64,000 bases of DNA from Strongylocentrotus purpuratus (GCF_000002235.5 NW_022145615.1:13802231-13866230), one strand, 5' to 3'. Positions 1 to 11,083 are shown, counted from the stretch's first letter. The notes: generated by a model from the letters alone, not told the origin. Translations and numbers: made by a program.

Positions 1-363
1 GGAAAGCCGATGAGCCCGCTGTCATAAGTTTTCATGCAAATAACAAATTGTGTAAAACAAAGTCCTTTTTACGGTAATCTTACCCTTGAATCACCGTCGG
101 AATAGACAACTAGACCTAGGCCCCTATTTCAATTTGTAATGAATTGAATGATATCGTCACCATTGCATATTTCGGCGCATAGCTGTCGTCTGCAGCCTAC
201 ATATCACATGTGTGATTTTTAAACAATTTTCAGAGCGCGCGCGATCAATGGTATCTTCGAGATAGCAAAATAGAAAATATTAACTCCTTTTCGGTATGAC
301 AGAGGAACATTTTTTTAATTTTTTTTTAATCAACTAAAAATAAATAAATAATATTCTGTGCCG
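1..363. other. Left-edge unique-looking DNA
   Basis: AT-rich; no gene, repeat family or splice-flanked frame recognised. Confidence 0.4.
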
Positions 364-560
364 GCCCCTCACTCCAAGAACGGATGGATACCAAGCGTGT
401 TCCCAAAATACCCGGTAAAGGGGTACTTTTCAAGCACCTAAGTCCGGCTCGTAGTACACAAAAATCCGGACCGTATTGACTTTACACACCGGACTTAAGG
501 GGGTACGTGTTTTCAAAAGGAGGGGAACATGCACAGGCGCGGATCCAGGATTTCTTAGGG
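364..560 (+). mobile_element. Copy of a ~200-bp MITE family, next to a hAT-MITE end
   Basis: Shares GGTAAAGGGGTACTTTTCA, AAGTCCGGCTCGTA, TTTACACACCGGACTTA and TTTTCAAAAGGAGGG with the reverse complement of 21364-21560. It runs straight into CAGGCGCGGATCCAGG at 531, a hAT-MITE left end, so two repeats are joined here. Confidence 0.75.
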
Positions 561-675
561 GGGGGGCCCAAATTTGAAATTATGCGAGCCAAATATTGGT
601 ACGTAATAGTGACCAACAGTGACGTAATGCGGGGGGGGGGGTCGGTGCAGGGAGGGGCGATTTCCCCCCCCCCCC

Positions 676-2245
676 CCCCCCCTCCTCCGCGAAACGCGGA
701 ATCTTTGACGTTTTATTAAATTATTAGAGAAAGAAGACGATTCGTTGTACCATTCTCGAAAATAATTCTCGTCTGAATTTAATTTTTCCCCTCCCGCGCG
801 GAGCGCGGAAAAAATTTACAATTTATTAAACTATTAGAGAAAGAAGACGATTCGTTGTCGAGTTCTCGACTCTTAGTCCTCGTCTGAATTCAGTTTTCCC
901 CCTTCCTCGTGAAGCGTGGAAGCTTTTACGATTCATTAAATCATTAGAGGAAGAAGACGATTCGTTGTACCGTTCTCGACTCTTAATCCTTGTCTAAATT
1001 CAGTCTCCCCCCCCCCTCCCCCTCTTGCGCGAAGCGCGGAAGCTTTTACGTTTCATTAAGCCATTAAAGATTCGTATTACCGTTCTCGCCTCTTAATCCT
1101 CGTCTAAATTTAGGTTCCCCCCCTTCCCGCGCGAAGCGCGGAAGCTTTTAAATTTCCTTAAATCATTAGAGAAAGAAGACGATTCGTTGTACCTTTCTCG
1201 AAAATAATTCTCATCGGAATTTAGTTCCCCCTCCATCCCGCGCGAAGCGCGGAAGCTTTTACGTTTCATTAAGCCATTAAAGATTCGTATTACCGTTCTC
1301 GCCTCTTAATCCTCGTCTGAATTTGGGTTTCCCCTCCCCCCTCCCCTCCCGCGCGAAGCGCGGAAGCTTTTAAATTTACTTAAATCATTAGAGAAAGAAG
1401 ACGATTCGTTGTACCGTTTTCGAAAATAATCCTCATCTGAATTTAGATTCTCCCTCCCCCCCTCCTCCCGCGCAAAGCGCGGAAGCTTTTAAGTTTCATT
1501 AAATCATTAGAAAAACAAGACGATTCGTTGTACAGTTCTCGACTCTTAATCCTCGTCTGAATTCAGTTTCCCCCCTTCTGCGCGAAGCGTGGAAGCTTTT
1601 ACGATTCATTAAATCATTAGAGAAAGAAGACGATTCGTTGTACCGTTCTCGACTCTTAATCCTTGTCTTAATTCAGTCTCCCCCTCCCCCTCTTGCGCGA
1701 AGCGCGGAAGCTTTGACGCTTCATTAAACTATTAAAGAAAGAAGACGATTCATTGTTCAGTTCTCGACTCTTAATCCTCGTCTAGATTCAGGTTCCTCCC
1801 TCTCGCGCGAAGCGCGGAAGCTTTTAATTTTCATTAAATCATTAGAGAAAGAAGACGATTCGTTGTACCGTTCTTGAAAATAATCCTCATCGGAATTTAG
1901 TTCCCCCTCCATCCCGCGCGAAGCGCGGAAGCCTTTACGTTTCATTAAGCCATTTAAGATTCGTATTACCGTTCTCGCCTCTGAATCCTCGTCTGAATTC
2001 AGGTTCCCCCCTCCCGCGCGAAGCGCGGAAGCTTTGGCGTTTCATAAGATTATGAGAGAAAGAAGATGATTCGTTGTACCGTTCTCGATTTTTAATCCTT
2101 GTCTGAATTCAGTCCCCCCCCCCCCCCCCCCTCCCCTCCTGCGCGACGCTGTGACGTTTCATTAAATTATTAGAGAAAGAAGCCGATGCGTTGTACCGTT
2201 CTCTATACTGTTAATCCTTGTCTGAATTTCAAAGATGTTCTTTGT
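676..2245 (+). repeat. Satellite array, left arm (units ~95-115 bp)
   Basis: About 14 tandem units each carry GCGAAGCGCGGAAGCTTTT, a TTTCATTAAA-TCATTAGAG stretch, AAGAAGACGATTCGTTGTACC, CTCGACTCTTAATCCTCGTC, TGAATTCAG and a C-rich tract. Longer and shorter unit types alternate; the short ones lack the AGAGAAAGAAGACG block. The unit core GCGCGAAGCGC can form a GC-rich hairpin. The same unit recurs in reverse orientation at 5862-7817. Confidence 0.93.
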
Positions 2246-2349
2246 CTGCTCCTTTTTCTTCCTACGTCCTCTTCCGATTTGGGGGGACCGCCCCCCCCCC
2301 CTCCCCCCCCCCCCCTGGCTACGCGTCTGCGGTCAGATAAACATACCTT

Positions 2350-2745
2350 GATACCTTGTCTAACCCCGCAAGCGGTCAGATAAGCATTCAGGGGCCCGTC
2401 TTAGGGCCCGTGGTGGGGTCGAGGCGGCGGAGCCGGCACTGGAAGCTCAGAGGTTTTAGGCGTTTAATTAAGGTCAGATGAGCATTTTTTTTGTATACCT
2501 TATTATTTTGTGACACTGGCAGGTCACTATTTGGCGTGGGGTCCAGGGGGCGGAGCCGCCAAAAATCAGGGGTTTGAGGCATTAAATTACCGTCAGATGA
2601 TCATCTAAGGGCCCGCCGTAGGGCCCTAGGTGGAATCCAGGGGCAGAGCCCCGGAGGCTTAGGGGTTTTAGGCATTAATCACGGTCAGATGGGCATATTT
2701 TGATGCCTCATTATTTTTTAACACTGGCAGTTAACTATTCTTTCA
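2350..2745 (+). repeat. Short tandem repeat, three to four GC-rich units
   Basis: Units contain GGTCAGATGAGCAT, a GGGCCC-rich stretch, GGGGTCCAGGGGGCGGAGCC and AGGGGTTTTAGGCATTAA. Starts lie near 2382, 2470, 2590 and 2690. Copies are diverged and their lengths vary around 90-120 bp. Nothing coding is supported. Confidence 0.75.
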
Positions 2746-3049
2746 TTCTTGCTCTCATTCTATATTATTTCTCTTTAATATACTTTTTCAAAAAAGTGGG
2801 GTGGGGGGGGGGGGGAGCTCGGTGCTCCCGATCCCCACCGTACCTCGGGCACTGACATGTAGGAATCTCAAGAATCATATTTCTTGCCTGGCTGTAAATT
2901 TAGGAATTTGTCATTTTCCAACAAACACATACAAACGTATAATTTACTAAAAAGTGAGGAAAAATCTCGGAAATTATGTCATATCAGCATTATTTGTAAT
3001 CCACCGTTGTGGAATTAGAAATAAACCACGTTTGAATTTGATTTCCCCC

Positions 3050-3450
3050 AAGCCCCCCCCCCCCCCCCCATCGGTACGCCAGTATCTCCTCTTTTCCTTT
3101 TTTCTTTCCCTTTCCTTCCTTCTCTCTTATTTTTTTGATTGGGGGGAGGGGGGGGGGGGGTCAGCAGCGTGGGAGGCAAGGCCCTTTCGCCCCCCCCCCG
3201 ATCTCCTTTTCCCCCCTTTTCTTTTCTTCTTCCTTTCCCTTTCTCTCCTCTTTCCCTTTCCCTTCTTTTCCTTTCTTCTCTCTCTTTTTTTTTTTTTTTT
3301 TTTTTTTTTGCGGGGGGGGGGGGGGCCAAGGCCCGCTCGGCCCCCCCCTGGATCCGCGCCTGAACATGCATATGCGTACCCAAAATAACACTGAGTGGGG
3401 GAGGGGGGGGGGGGGGAGGGGAGGGGGGATTCTGCGGTATAGAAATCAGG
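3050..3450. repeat. Low-complexity pyrimidine and G/C homopolymer tract with MITE end
   Basis: A run of C, then a C/T-rich stretch of about 200 bp, poly-T and poly-G. It ends with CCTGGATCCGCGCCTG, the hAT-MITE right end (about 3347-3362), and a piece of another repeat (CATGCATATGCGTACCC). Translations of this tract in all frames are artefacts of composition. Confidence 0.7.
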
Positions 3451-4599
3451 TGGAAATTGTTTCATACATTCGTTAAGTAAACAAAAAAGCCCTCTAATTT
3501 TCCCTATTTCGATGGAATCAGCGTTCCTCTTGAGGTAAAATTGGGCATTTGGCTGGGGGGGGGGGTTAACATTTTTAAATCGGGCCGAAAATTTCGCAAC
3601 GACTCAGCCAGCTGCAGAATAAGCGGGGGGGGGGGGGGGAAGGGTAAGAGGACATTTTTTTTCGGGGGGGGGGTCTCGAAATTTGAAAAATTGACATTTT
3701 GCTCCGTTGGGGGGGGGAAGTAAGCTCAACTTTTTTTAGGTCAGCCATTGTTATAATTTTTTTTTTTTTTTTTAATAATTAAAAAAAAAATAACAAAGGG
3801 GGGGGGGGGTTTCCTCCAAAATACACACATAAAAAATACCAAAGGGAGGGGTGAAACACCCCCCCCCCCCCTGCGTACGCGCCTGGGCTGACGTACATAA
3901 CCTTCTTTCATATCGTGTTTTATTATAACAGACGCCCTTTCTGGAATCAGATATAAAGGCAAGTTTTGTTTCTTCCGTTATTACCAAATTAAGCCAAATA
4001 GATTTTCTCCGATGCATTTCCCCTATTTAAGTATATATAAATTTGTACCATGCATTCATGCCTGCTTATTTTTATTTTTTTAGAGCGGGGCCGGGGGGGG
4101 GGTTTCTTTTGATACGTGTTACAGATGCCAGAACATGCATATTGACAGTAAATATTAATCAAGAGGGCCCTGGGAATGTTACAATGCAACTTGATTTAGC
4201 CGCCGGATGAAGTGGTGATAGTCACCGCTGAAGGTGAACATGTAGTTTCTTCATTATGGGAGGGCTCAGTTATAAAAGCAGATTTTTTTAATTATTTCTA
4301 TGGACTATTTATTTCGTTAAAATATCTTTTCGGTGGTCATGCAAAATCTAATCATTATTCCTTCATAGTATTTGCATAAAACTAACTTTGTGAATAAAGG
4401 GTTGGGAATAATGTCAGAGGTAAACAAAAGTTACCTCTCAAATTTTTACCTGTTACATTTTACCCTAGAAGTTTTTACCTCTGTCATTTCCCTTTACATA
4501 TTGAGAAGCTCTATGCTAAAAATCAACTTGACCCGGAAAACAAAAATGAATAAAACGAGCACCTGACCAGCCCCCCCCCCCCCGAATTCAAGTGGGTGT

Positions 4600-4990
4600 A
4601 ATGAAAGCAAAGGGGGGTTCTAAGTCGTTTCAGGGTGCATGTTATGGAGAAAGGAAAATTAGGCCTTTAAGAAAAGGGAAGAGGACAATTATTGAAAAAG
4701 AAAAGTTTCACGTGTCTAGTAAAAAGGTCAATTATCAGAGGTGAAAATGGGGCACTTCTCGCACCTAAAATGAGGCACTCAATAGAGATGAAAGGGGCAC
4801 TTATGAGAATGGAAAAGGGACGCTTATTATAAGGGAAAAGGAAACCTGTCTGGCGGTGATAGTGGTAAATTGTTGGGGGGACCGGGGGCATTTATGAGAA
4901 GGAAAAGGGACACTTTTTAGAAAGGAAAAGGGACATGTATCAAAATAAAAGAGGAACTTATCAGAAGTGAACGGGGGCACTCATCAAAGA
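4600..4990 (+). repeat. Degenerate ~22-bp minisatellite
   Basis: About 14 imperfect units share the pattern GGGGCACTTATxAGAAxxxAAAA, for example GGGGCACTTATGAGAATGG and GGGACACTTTTTAGAAAGG. Divergence between units is high. Confidence 0.7.
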
Positions 4991-5111
4991 AAACATAGAT
5001 AAAAGCTTTTAATAGAGTACCAATAAGAAGAAAAAAACGTGGCTTATCATATAGCAGAAAAAATAACTTATAAACTGGTAATTTTTATTCAATTTCAAGT
5101 TGAACTCAATG

Positions 5112-5273
5112 TTTTGACTCAATAAGACATAAAATATATATCACAAGGGGGTGAAAACCTTCGGTGGGCAATCCCACATAAAGTGAGGAAATACGACAAA
5201 TCTGTATTGATTTAAACAAAAATTGTATCTCACCTCTTTTATTAAATAAGTTTTAGAATTTGGAAACAAGCTT

Positions 5274-5311
<38 letters not shown>

Positions 5312-5329
5312 CCCTCTCTCTCTCTCTCT

Positions 5330-5365
<36 letters not shown>

Positions 5366-5475
5366 ATTTTTTTCCCTCTCTATCTCTCACTCCAAGTCTC
5401 ACTTTCCGCCTTTTTTTTCGTAAACCTATCTCTTTTTATGAAAAGATAACTATAATTACGAACTTACACCAAGTA
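5112..5475 (+). repeat. Dispersed repeat carrying a (CT)n microsatellite, copy 1
   Basis: It begins near TTGACTCAATAAGACATA, contains ATCACAAGGGGGTGAAAA and GTTTTAGAATTTGGAAACA, and then a (CT)n run at about 5275-5360. The same order of blocks occurs at 12318-12610, so the microsatellite is part of the repeat. Confidence 0.8.
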
Positions 5476-5861
5476 TAAAATTCGGTTTTACCTCCAAACA
5501 CTGGCGTACTGGTGAGGGGGGGGGGGCTTGGGGGGCGCCGCCAGCCCCCCCCCCCCCCAAATAAAATTGAACCATGACTTATTTTCAATTCCATATACAA
5601 ATGGTGTATAAATGTTCGTGATATCACATGATTTTCAACAAAATGCGCGTTTCTCCATTTATGTTGCAAACTGACACATTCCCAAATGGCCAGGAAGAGC
5701 ATATGTTTTTTTTATAGTCACTAAGGACCGTTGCCACTAACAGTAACACTAGTAAAAAAAATCCTTTCCAGAAGCAACTGTGACAAGCACTGCCGGGCGT
5801 TCAATACTTACATCATGTAACACTGCACATGTACCGTTAAGGGGCCCAGTGGGGAAATTGA

Positions 5862-7817
5862 ATTCAGACAAGATTAAGAGTAGTGAACGGTACAACGAAT
5901 CGTCTTCTTTCTCTAATAATTCAATGAAACGGCAAAGCTTCCGCGCTTCGGGAGGGGGGGGGGGGCAACTGAATTCAGACTAGGATTAAGAGGCGAGAAC
6001 GGTACAACAAATCGTCTTCCTTCTTTAATAATTCAATGAAGTGTCGAAGCTTCCGTGCTATGCGCGGTGGGGGGGGGCTGAATTCAGACAAGAACACGAT
6101 ACACCGAATCGTCTTCTTTCTCTGATAATTTAATGAAACGTGAAAGCTTTCGTGCTTCGAGCGGGATGGGCGAATATGAATTCAGACAAGGATTAGGAGA
6201 CGGAACCGGTACAATGAATCGTCTTCTTTCTCTAATAATTTAATGAAGTGTCAAAGCTTCCGCGCTTTGCGCGGGAGGGGGAAAACTGAATTCAGACAAG
6301 AACACGATACAACGCTTCGTCTTCTTTCTCTAATATTTTAATGAAACTTGAAAGCTTCCCGCTTTGCGCGGGCTGGGCGAAAATGAATTCAGACAAGGAT
6401 TAGGAGTAATAATTTATTGAAACGTTAAAGCTTCCGCGCTTCGCGTGAGATGGGCGAAAATGAAATCAAACAAGGATTAAGAGCAATAGTTTAATGAAAA
6501 GTTAGAGTTTCTGCGCTTCACGTGAGATGGGCGAACATGAATTCAGACAAGGATTAGGAGACGGAACCGGTACAATGAATCGTCTTCTTTCTCTAATAAT
6601 TTAATGAAGTGTCAAAGCTTCCGCGCTTTGCGCGGGAGGGGGGAAACTGAATTCAGACAAGAACACGATACAACGCTTCGTCTTTTTTCTCTAATATTTT
6701 AATGAAACTTGAAAGCTTCCGCGCTTCGCGCGGGATGGGCGAAAATGAATTCAGACAAGGATTAGGAGTAATAATTTATTGAAACGTTAAAGCTTCCGCG
6801 CTTCGCGTGAGATGGGCGAAAATGAAATCAAACAAGGATTAAGAGCAATAGTTTAATGAAAAGTTAGAGTTTCTGCGCTTCACGTGAGATGGGCGAACAT
6901 GAATTCAGACAAGGATTAGGAGACGGAACCGGTACAATGAATCGTCTTCTTTCTCTAATAATTTAATGAAGTGTCAAAGCTTCCGTGCTTCGCGCGGGAG
7001 GGGAAAACTGAATTCAAACAAGAACACGATACAACGAATCGTATTCTTTCTCTAATAATGTAATGAAACGTGAAAGCTTCCGCGCTTCGCGCGGGATGGG
7101 CGAAAATGAATTCAGACAAGGATTAAGAGTGATAATTTATTGAAACGTTAAAGCTTCCGCGCTTCGCGTGAGATGGGCGAAAATGAAATCAAACAAGGAT
7201 TAAGAGTTATAGTTTAATGAAACGTCAGAGTTTCCGCGCTTCACGCGAGATGGGCGAACATGAATTCAGACAAGGATTAAGAGACGGAACCGGTACAATG
7301 AATCGTCTTCTTTCTCTAATAAATTAATGAAGTGTCAAAGCTTCCGTGCTTCGCGCGGGAGGGGGAAAACTGAATTCAAACAAGAACACGATACAACGAA
7401 TCGTATTCTTTCTCTAATAATTTAATGAAACGTGAAAACTTCCACGCTTCGCGCGGGATGGACGAAAATGAATTCAGACAAGGATTAAGAGTAATGATTT
7501 ATTGAAAGTCAAAGTTTCCGCGCTTCGCGCGAGATGGGCGAAAATAAATTCAGACAAGGATTAGGAGTAATAATTTAATGAATCGTCAAAGCTGCCTCGC
7601 TTCGCGTGGGATGGGCGAAAATGAATTCAGACAAGGATTAAGAGTAATAATTTATTAAAACGTGAAAACTGCCGCGCTTCGCGCGGTAGGGGGGGGGGGA
7701 GAACTGGATCCAAACAAGAATTGAGAGTCGAGAATGGTACAACAGATCGTTTTCTTTCTCTTATAATTTAATGAAGTGTCAAAGTTTCCGCGCTTGGCGG
7801 GGGAGGGGGAGACTGAA
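5862..7817 (-). repeat. Satellite array, right arm (inverted relative to the left arm)
   Basis: More than 20 tandem units read TGAATTCAGACAAGGATTAAGAG, then TCGTCTTCTTTCTCTAATAA, TTTAATGAAACG, AAAGCTTCCGCGCTTCGCG and a G-rich tract. This is the reverse complement of the left array's unit. Full units (~105 bp) and shortened units (~75 bp) are mixed into a higher-order period of about 361 bp (near-identical blocks starting about 6385, 6748 and 7107). Confidence 0.93.
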
Positions 7818-8732
7818 AAATAACTTAGTTCCTGGCCCCGGGATTATAAGGTTAGATCTGTAGACATTTGGACATTGGCATTAATATATTTGTCGGTAAT
7901 TGGTTGCTCGTTTTGTCGGTAATCGGTGGCCTCTACACCCTCCCCACTCCCCCACTGACAAAGATCTAGCGACGCCCCTGATAACGACACAGTTTATACA
8001 CTCGACAAACATTTTGCAAGTACTACTGATAAAGTACCGGTCCACCGTCTTTGTGCATTGTGCAGCATCAACGCATATACAACGTCTCAAGACGTGACAG
8101 ATCACTTTTCTCTAACTTTTAACCAATCAGAAGGCCTCGTTTTTTTCCAGGAAGTGCCGGTGGACATTAATGCGCCAAATGTGGTTCTCAAATTGCAAAA
8201 GATCCTTACTCTTGGAAGGGGTAGGAGAAAGCAATTATTTTTACATCATATTACTCCAGGAGGTGCCTGAAAATGCGACTAATTTGGTTCTAAAATTGCA
8301 AATGCTTCTTATTCTGGGAGGGGGCCAGAACCCCCTCCCAGACCCACCCACGCTTGGTCGCTCCGCTCCCTCGCCGCTAAAGCCTCGTTTTGTCGCTTCA
8401 TCGTTTCACATATATTTAACCCCATGCCATTTTGTGCCCCCCCCCCCCCCGGTAAGAAATTCCTGGATCCGCCACTGATGCCTATACCCCTTGAGCTTCG
8501 GGGGCTCCACCCCTTGTTGCCCCTAGACCCCACTTTGCGAAACGTTCAGCGGGGCCTGCATGTTAGAGTGGGGTGCTGCGGATTTTTTTGTCAGCTCCCC
8601 CAAACGTTTTTGCTCATTACGCCACTGCCTCCAAATATCTCTCCCATATCAAACAGGATACGGCCGACTGAAAACACATCTGAAGCGATGGATGTTGGCT
8701 GCTCATCTAAAACAACCTCAGGTGCTATACAG
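7818..8732. other. Repeat-rich segment without genes
   Basis: Contains two diverged copies of a GTGCCxG...AATTTGGTTCTxAAATTGCAAA unit (about 8150-8225 and 8260-8320). It also holds a C-run followed by a hAT-MITE right end, CCTGGATCCGCCACTG (about 8462-8477). No coding frame is supported. Confidence 0.55.
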
Positions 8733-9380
8733 TGCGTCCCAGAAAAAACGAAACCGAGAAATATCAATGTTTTATCATAACTTAATCACAACCATAATTA
8801 ATGAATGATACATATTTGGAAAGCTTAGAGTCTTCCCTTTCAGTTGATGCTACTCACGTGATGCATATTTAACGCATGAGTGATTAAAAGCAATTTGAAG
8901 GAAGGAAACCAAAAAGTAATTTGGCGGGCGGTATCTGAATTTCAGAGAAAAATTCATATTTCTAGAAAGTTCATTTTCTGCTCTTTCATATGATATCTCA
9001 ATCAAGAAAAATGAGCCAGGAATAACAAAGTTCTGTTTGTTTAAAGTAGCCCTTACATTTTCATAATTTTAACAAACGAATTCGTTTTCACTGGGTGCCT
9101 GCCGTAGCAAAAAGCAGATTTGACAAAAGACTTAACTCCGTTTCGTTGACAATCAGCCATGCATGAAGACTCTCGTCTACGGCTGATTGTCAACGAAACG
9201 GAGTTAAGTCTTTTGTTCATTTCGTTTATTGATACGGCAGGCAGCCAGTGAAAACGAATTCGTTTAATAAAATTATGGAAATGCAAGCACTACTTTAAAC
9301 AAACAGAACTTTGTCATTCCTCGCTCATTTTTCCTGATTGAGGTGTCATATGAAAGGGCAGAAACTCTGTCTTCTTACAC
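8733..9380. mobile_element. Hairpin MITE, family shared with 56820-57280
   Basis: The left part (GTCCCAGAAAAAACGAAACC, AAAGCTTAGAG, TCATATGAxAxCTCAATC) matches, in reverse orientation, sequence at 57000-57270. Inside, 9000-9168 and 9180-9370 form a strong inverted repeat around GACTTAACTCCGTTTCGTTG and AAAACGAATTCGTTT with a ~20-bp loop near 9170. The structure suggests one MITE partly folded or inserted into another. Confidence 0.7.
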
Positions 9381-9994
9381 CCCACGAACTCGACGGCCTG
9401 GCAGAGTTCGTTACCTAGATCAAGGGTACCCCAGAACTTGGGAAAGTAAGGGCTGCCTGAAATCAACTGTTAGATCATTGCCTCCTTTGTTGCTCTGGTC
9501 CTGGTTGCCTTGAGTTCTTCAACCATTTCACCAGGCGAGGTGAAGTCGTCTGACCATGACGGCTATTTGATGGCAAGAAGAACGCCTGTGGAACGATGAC
9601 GTGCTATATCACAACCCGACCATAGCTGCCCCTTCCAATTTCTTGGAGCGTAATGATGCTCTGTGAAAAGAAAAAAGTATATTGAAATCTAAAGCAAACT
9701 TCTTATGATCAAAATAAGACAGCAGTAAATTCCATGTGTTTGTACTCAGTGTTCCAACTTCGCTGAGAAGGGATGAAATATTGTTTCCCAAAATCTTTAA
9801 GCTTACACTTTATAATTTCTGAGGGATTTTGTTAATGAGGACTTAAAAACTAACCAAATCCATCCAATGTTTTAGTGGATATCTCGGTTCTTCCTAAGAA
9901 ATCTCCCCCCCCCCCCTTTCTCTCTCTTTAGGCCATCATGGAACATGATGCAACTTTTCTATTACAAAAAAAAAAAGAACTTTGACTTTCATAC

Positions 9995-10136
9995 CTTTAC
10001 AGTCCATCCCATGTCAAAGGTCACGAGGTCGTCCAGTATGAGAGTCTGACATGAGACTTTAGGTTTCAGCATGTGGATGACCTCTTCATCAACACTCTTG
10101 TTCTGGTAGGCCGATATCTCTGGCTCAAGAGTATAA
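9995..10136 (-). CDS. Exon of the kinase-like remnant
   Basis: The 142-nt segment has a good acceptor (polypyrimidine then CAAAACAG) and donor (AAG|GTATGA). Its frame is open and reads SVDEEVIHMLKPKVSCQTL and on to FDMGWTVK. It joins in phase 2 from the candidate 10478-10536 exon and in phase 0 to the glycine-loop exon at 9660. The product is not recognised; it sits just before a kinase glycine loop. Confidence 0.6.
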
Positions 10137-10619
10137 CTGTTTTGAAAAAAGAGACAAGAAATTTTAAACTAAAAGGTTATAAATAAATGGCACCAAAATC
10201 AAAATGTTTCTCTTTTAAAATGAATACAAGTGTGTTAAGGGTGGATGCTAAGGCATTTGAAGATCCTTAAGTGCATGATCATCGAATTTATTTCATGTAA
10301 AAATGTATTGAGATATTTTTACTCAGCAATATGCATTATGGCTTTCAAATATTGTGGGCATCATTATTCTTAATTACAACAATTCTACTCGACGGTAATT
10401 CATTTATGTATCATAAACAAATTGAATTCCGAATTTACATGTTTAGAAGGGGGAAAGGAAAAGAATATTTGCTGCACCTTTGTATTGGGATGAACTTTGA
10501 GATTGCAGAAGAATCGGTTTGCTGGTCTTCCGACTCCTGGGGAAATCTCCGCCGGGTAAGCTTGGGCTTCTTGCTTAGCTTTGACCAGTACGGCTTTGAC
10601 TATCTCAATGGCTTGAAGG

Positions 10620-10633
10620 CAGTGGCGGATCCA

Positions 10634-10670
<37 letters not shown>

Positions 10671-10829
10671 GGGGCCCAGGCCCCCCCCCCCCCCCCTTGA
10701 GAAAGAAATCATGTAAAATCACGTGATTTTTACCTTTTTGGGGGTTGGGCCTCCCCCCCCCTGGCGCTCAAGGGGGGGGGGTGCAAATTGAAATTTTTTT
10801 GAAGATCAAAAAAAAAAAAATGTGCTCAA

Positions 10830-10868
<39 letters not shown>

Positions 10869-10968
10869 ACCGATCGAATTTTTGGCCGGCGCGTTTTTCA
10901 AATTTTCGGGAGCAAAAAAAAAAAAAAAGTTGGGCCCCCTCCCCTAAGAAATCCTGGATCCGCGCCTG
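10620..10968. mobile_element. hAT-type MITE with 8-bp target duplication
   Basis: Left end CAGTGGCGGATCCAGG and right end CCTGGATCCGCGCCTG are inverted repeats. CTTGAAGG lies immediately outside both ends (10612-10619 and 10969-10976), an 8-bp duplication typical of hAT transposons. The interior is largely long G and C homopolymers. It interrupts an open reading frame of the kinase-like remnant. Confidence 0.92.
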
Positions 10969-11083
10969 CTTGAAGGATCTCATCCCCGTGGTCGGACACT
11001 GGTCCCAGGGCAAGTCTTTGACGGCGATTTGCCATCCGTTGAGCCCTCCGCTTTCTCTGAGCTGACATACCGATGTCTACCAT

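Larger units (their letters stand above)
2746..5850. other. Spacer between the inverted satellite arrays
   Basis: No gene is supported. Besides the repeats listed, it holds at least ten runs of 8 or more G or C. It also holds AT-rich unique-looking stretches (for example 3900-4560) that show no splice-flanked coding frame. Confidence 0.6.
9585..11083 (-). pseudogene. Kinase-like host gene remnant, interrupted by a hAT MITE
   Basis: Read on the minus strand. An ATG at 11083 opens VDIGMSAQRKRRAQRM... through GDEILQ (to 10969). After a MITE (10620-10968) the same frame continues AIEIVKAVLVKAKQEAQ. Candidate exons follow: 10536-10478 (acceptor TTCCCCAG, donor CAAAG|GTGCAG) and 10136-9995 (acceptor CAAAACAG, donor GTAAAG|GTATGA; reads YTLEPEISAYQN ... 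DMGWTVK). Then comes an exon from 9660 beginning SIITLQEIGRGSYGRVV, a protein-kinase glycine loop. Soon after it an extra TA pair shifts the frame to a stop; past that lies TGVLLAIK, the catalytic-lysine motif, then another stop. I do not recognise the gene. It looks like a kinase whose core has decayed, lying downstream of the LRRK gene on the same strand. Confidence 0.6.

Noticed and set aside
507-3476. ORFs rich in Gly, Pro and Lys (70-144 codons) in the poly-G/poly-C region
   Set aside because: They arise from homopolymers and the GGATCCAGG MITE end in several frames on both strands, with no conserved domain and no splice context.
5862-7817. Regular repeats resembling a CRISPR array
   Set aside because: Units are head-to-tail satellite copies without unique spacers, in a eukaryotic intron-rich context, and the same unit exists as an inverted array at 676-2245.
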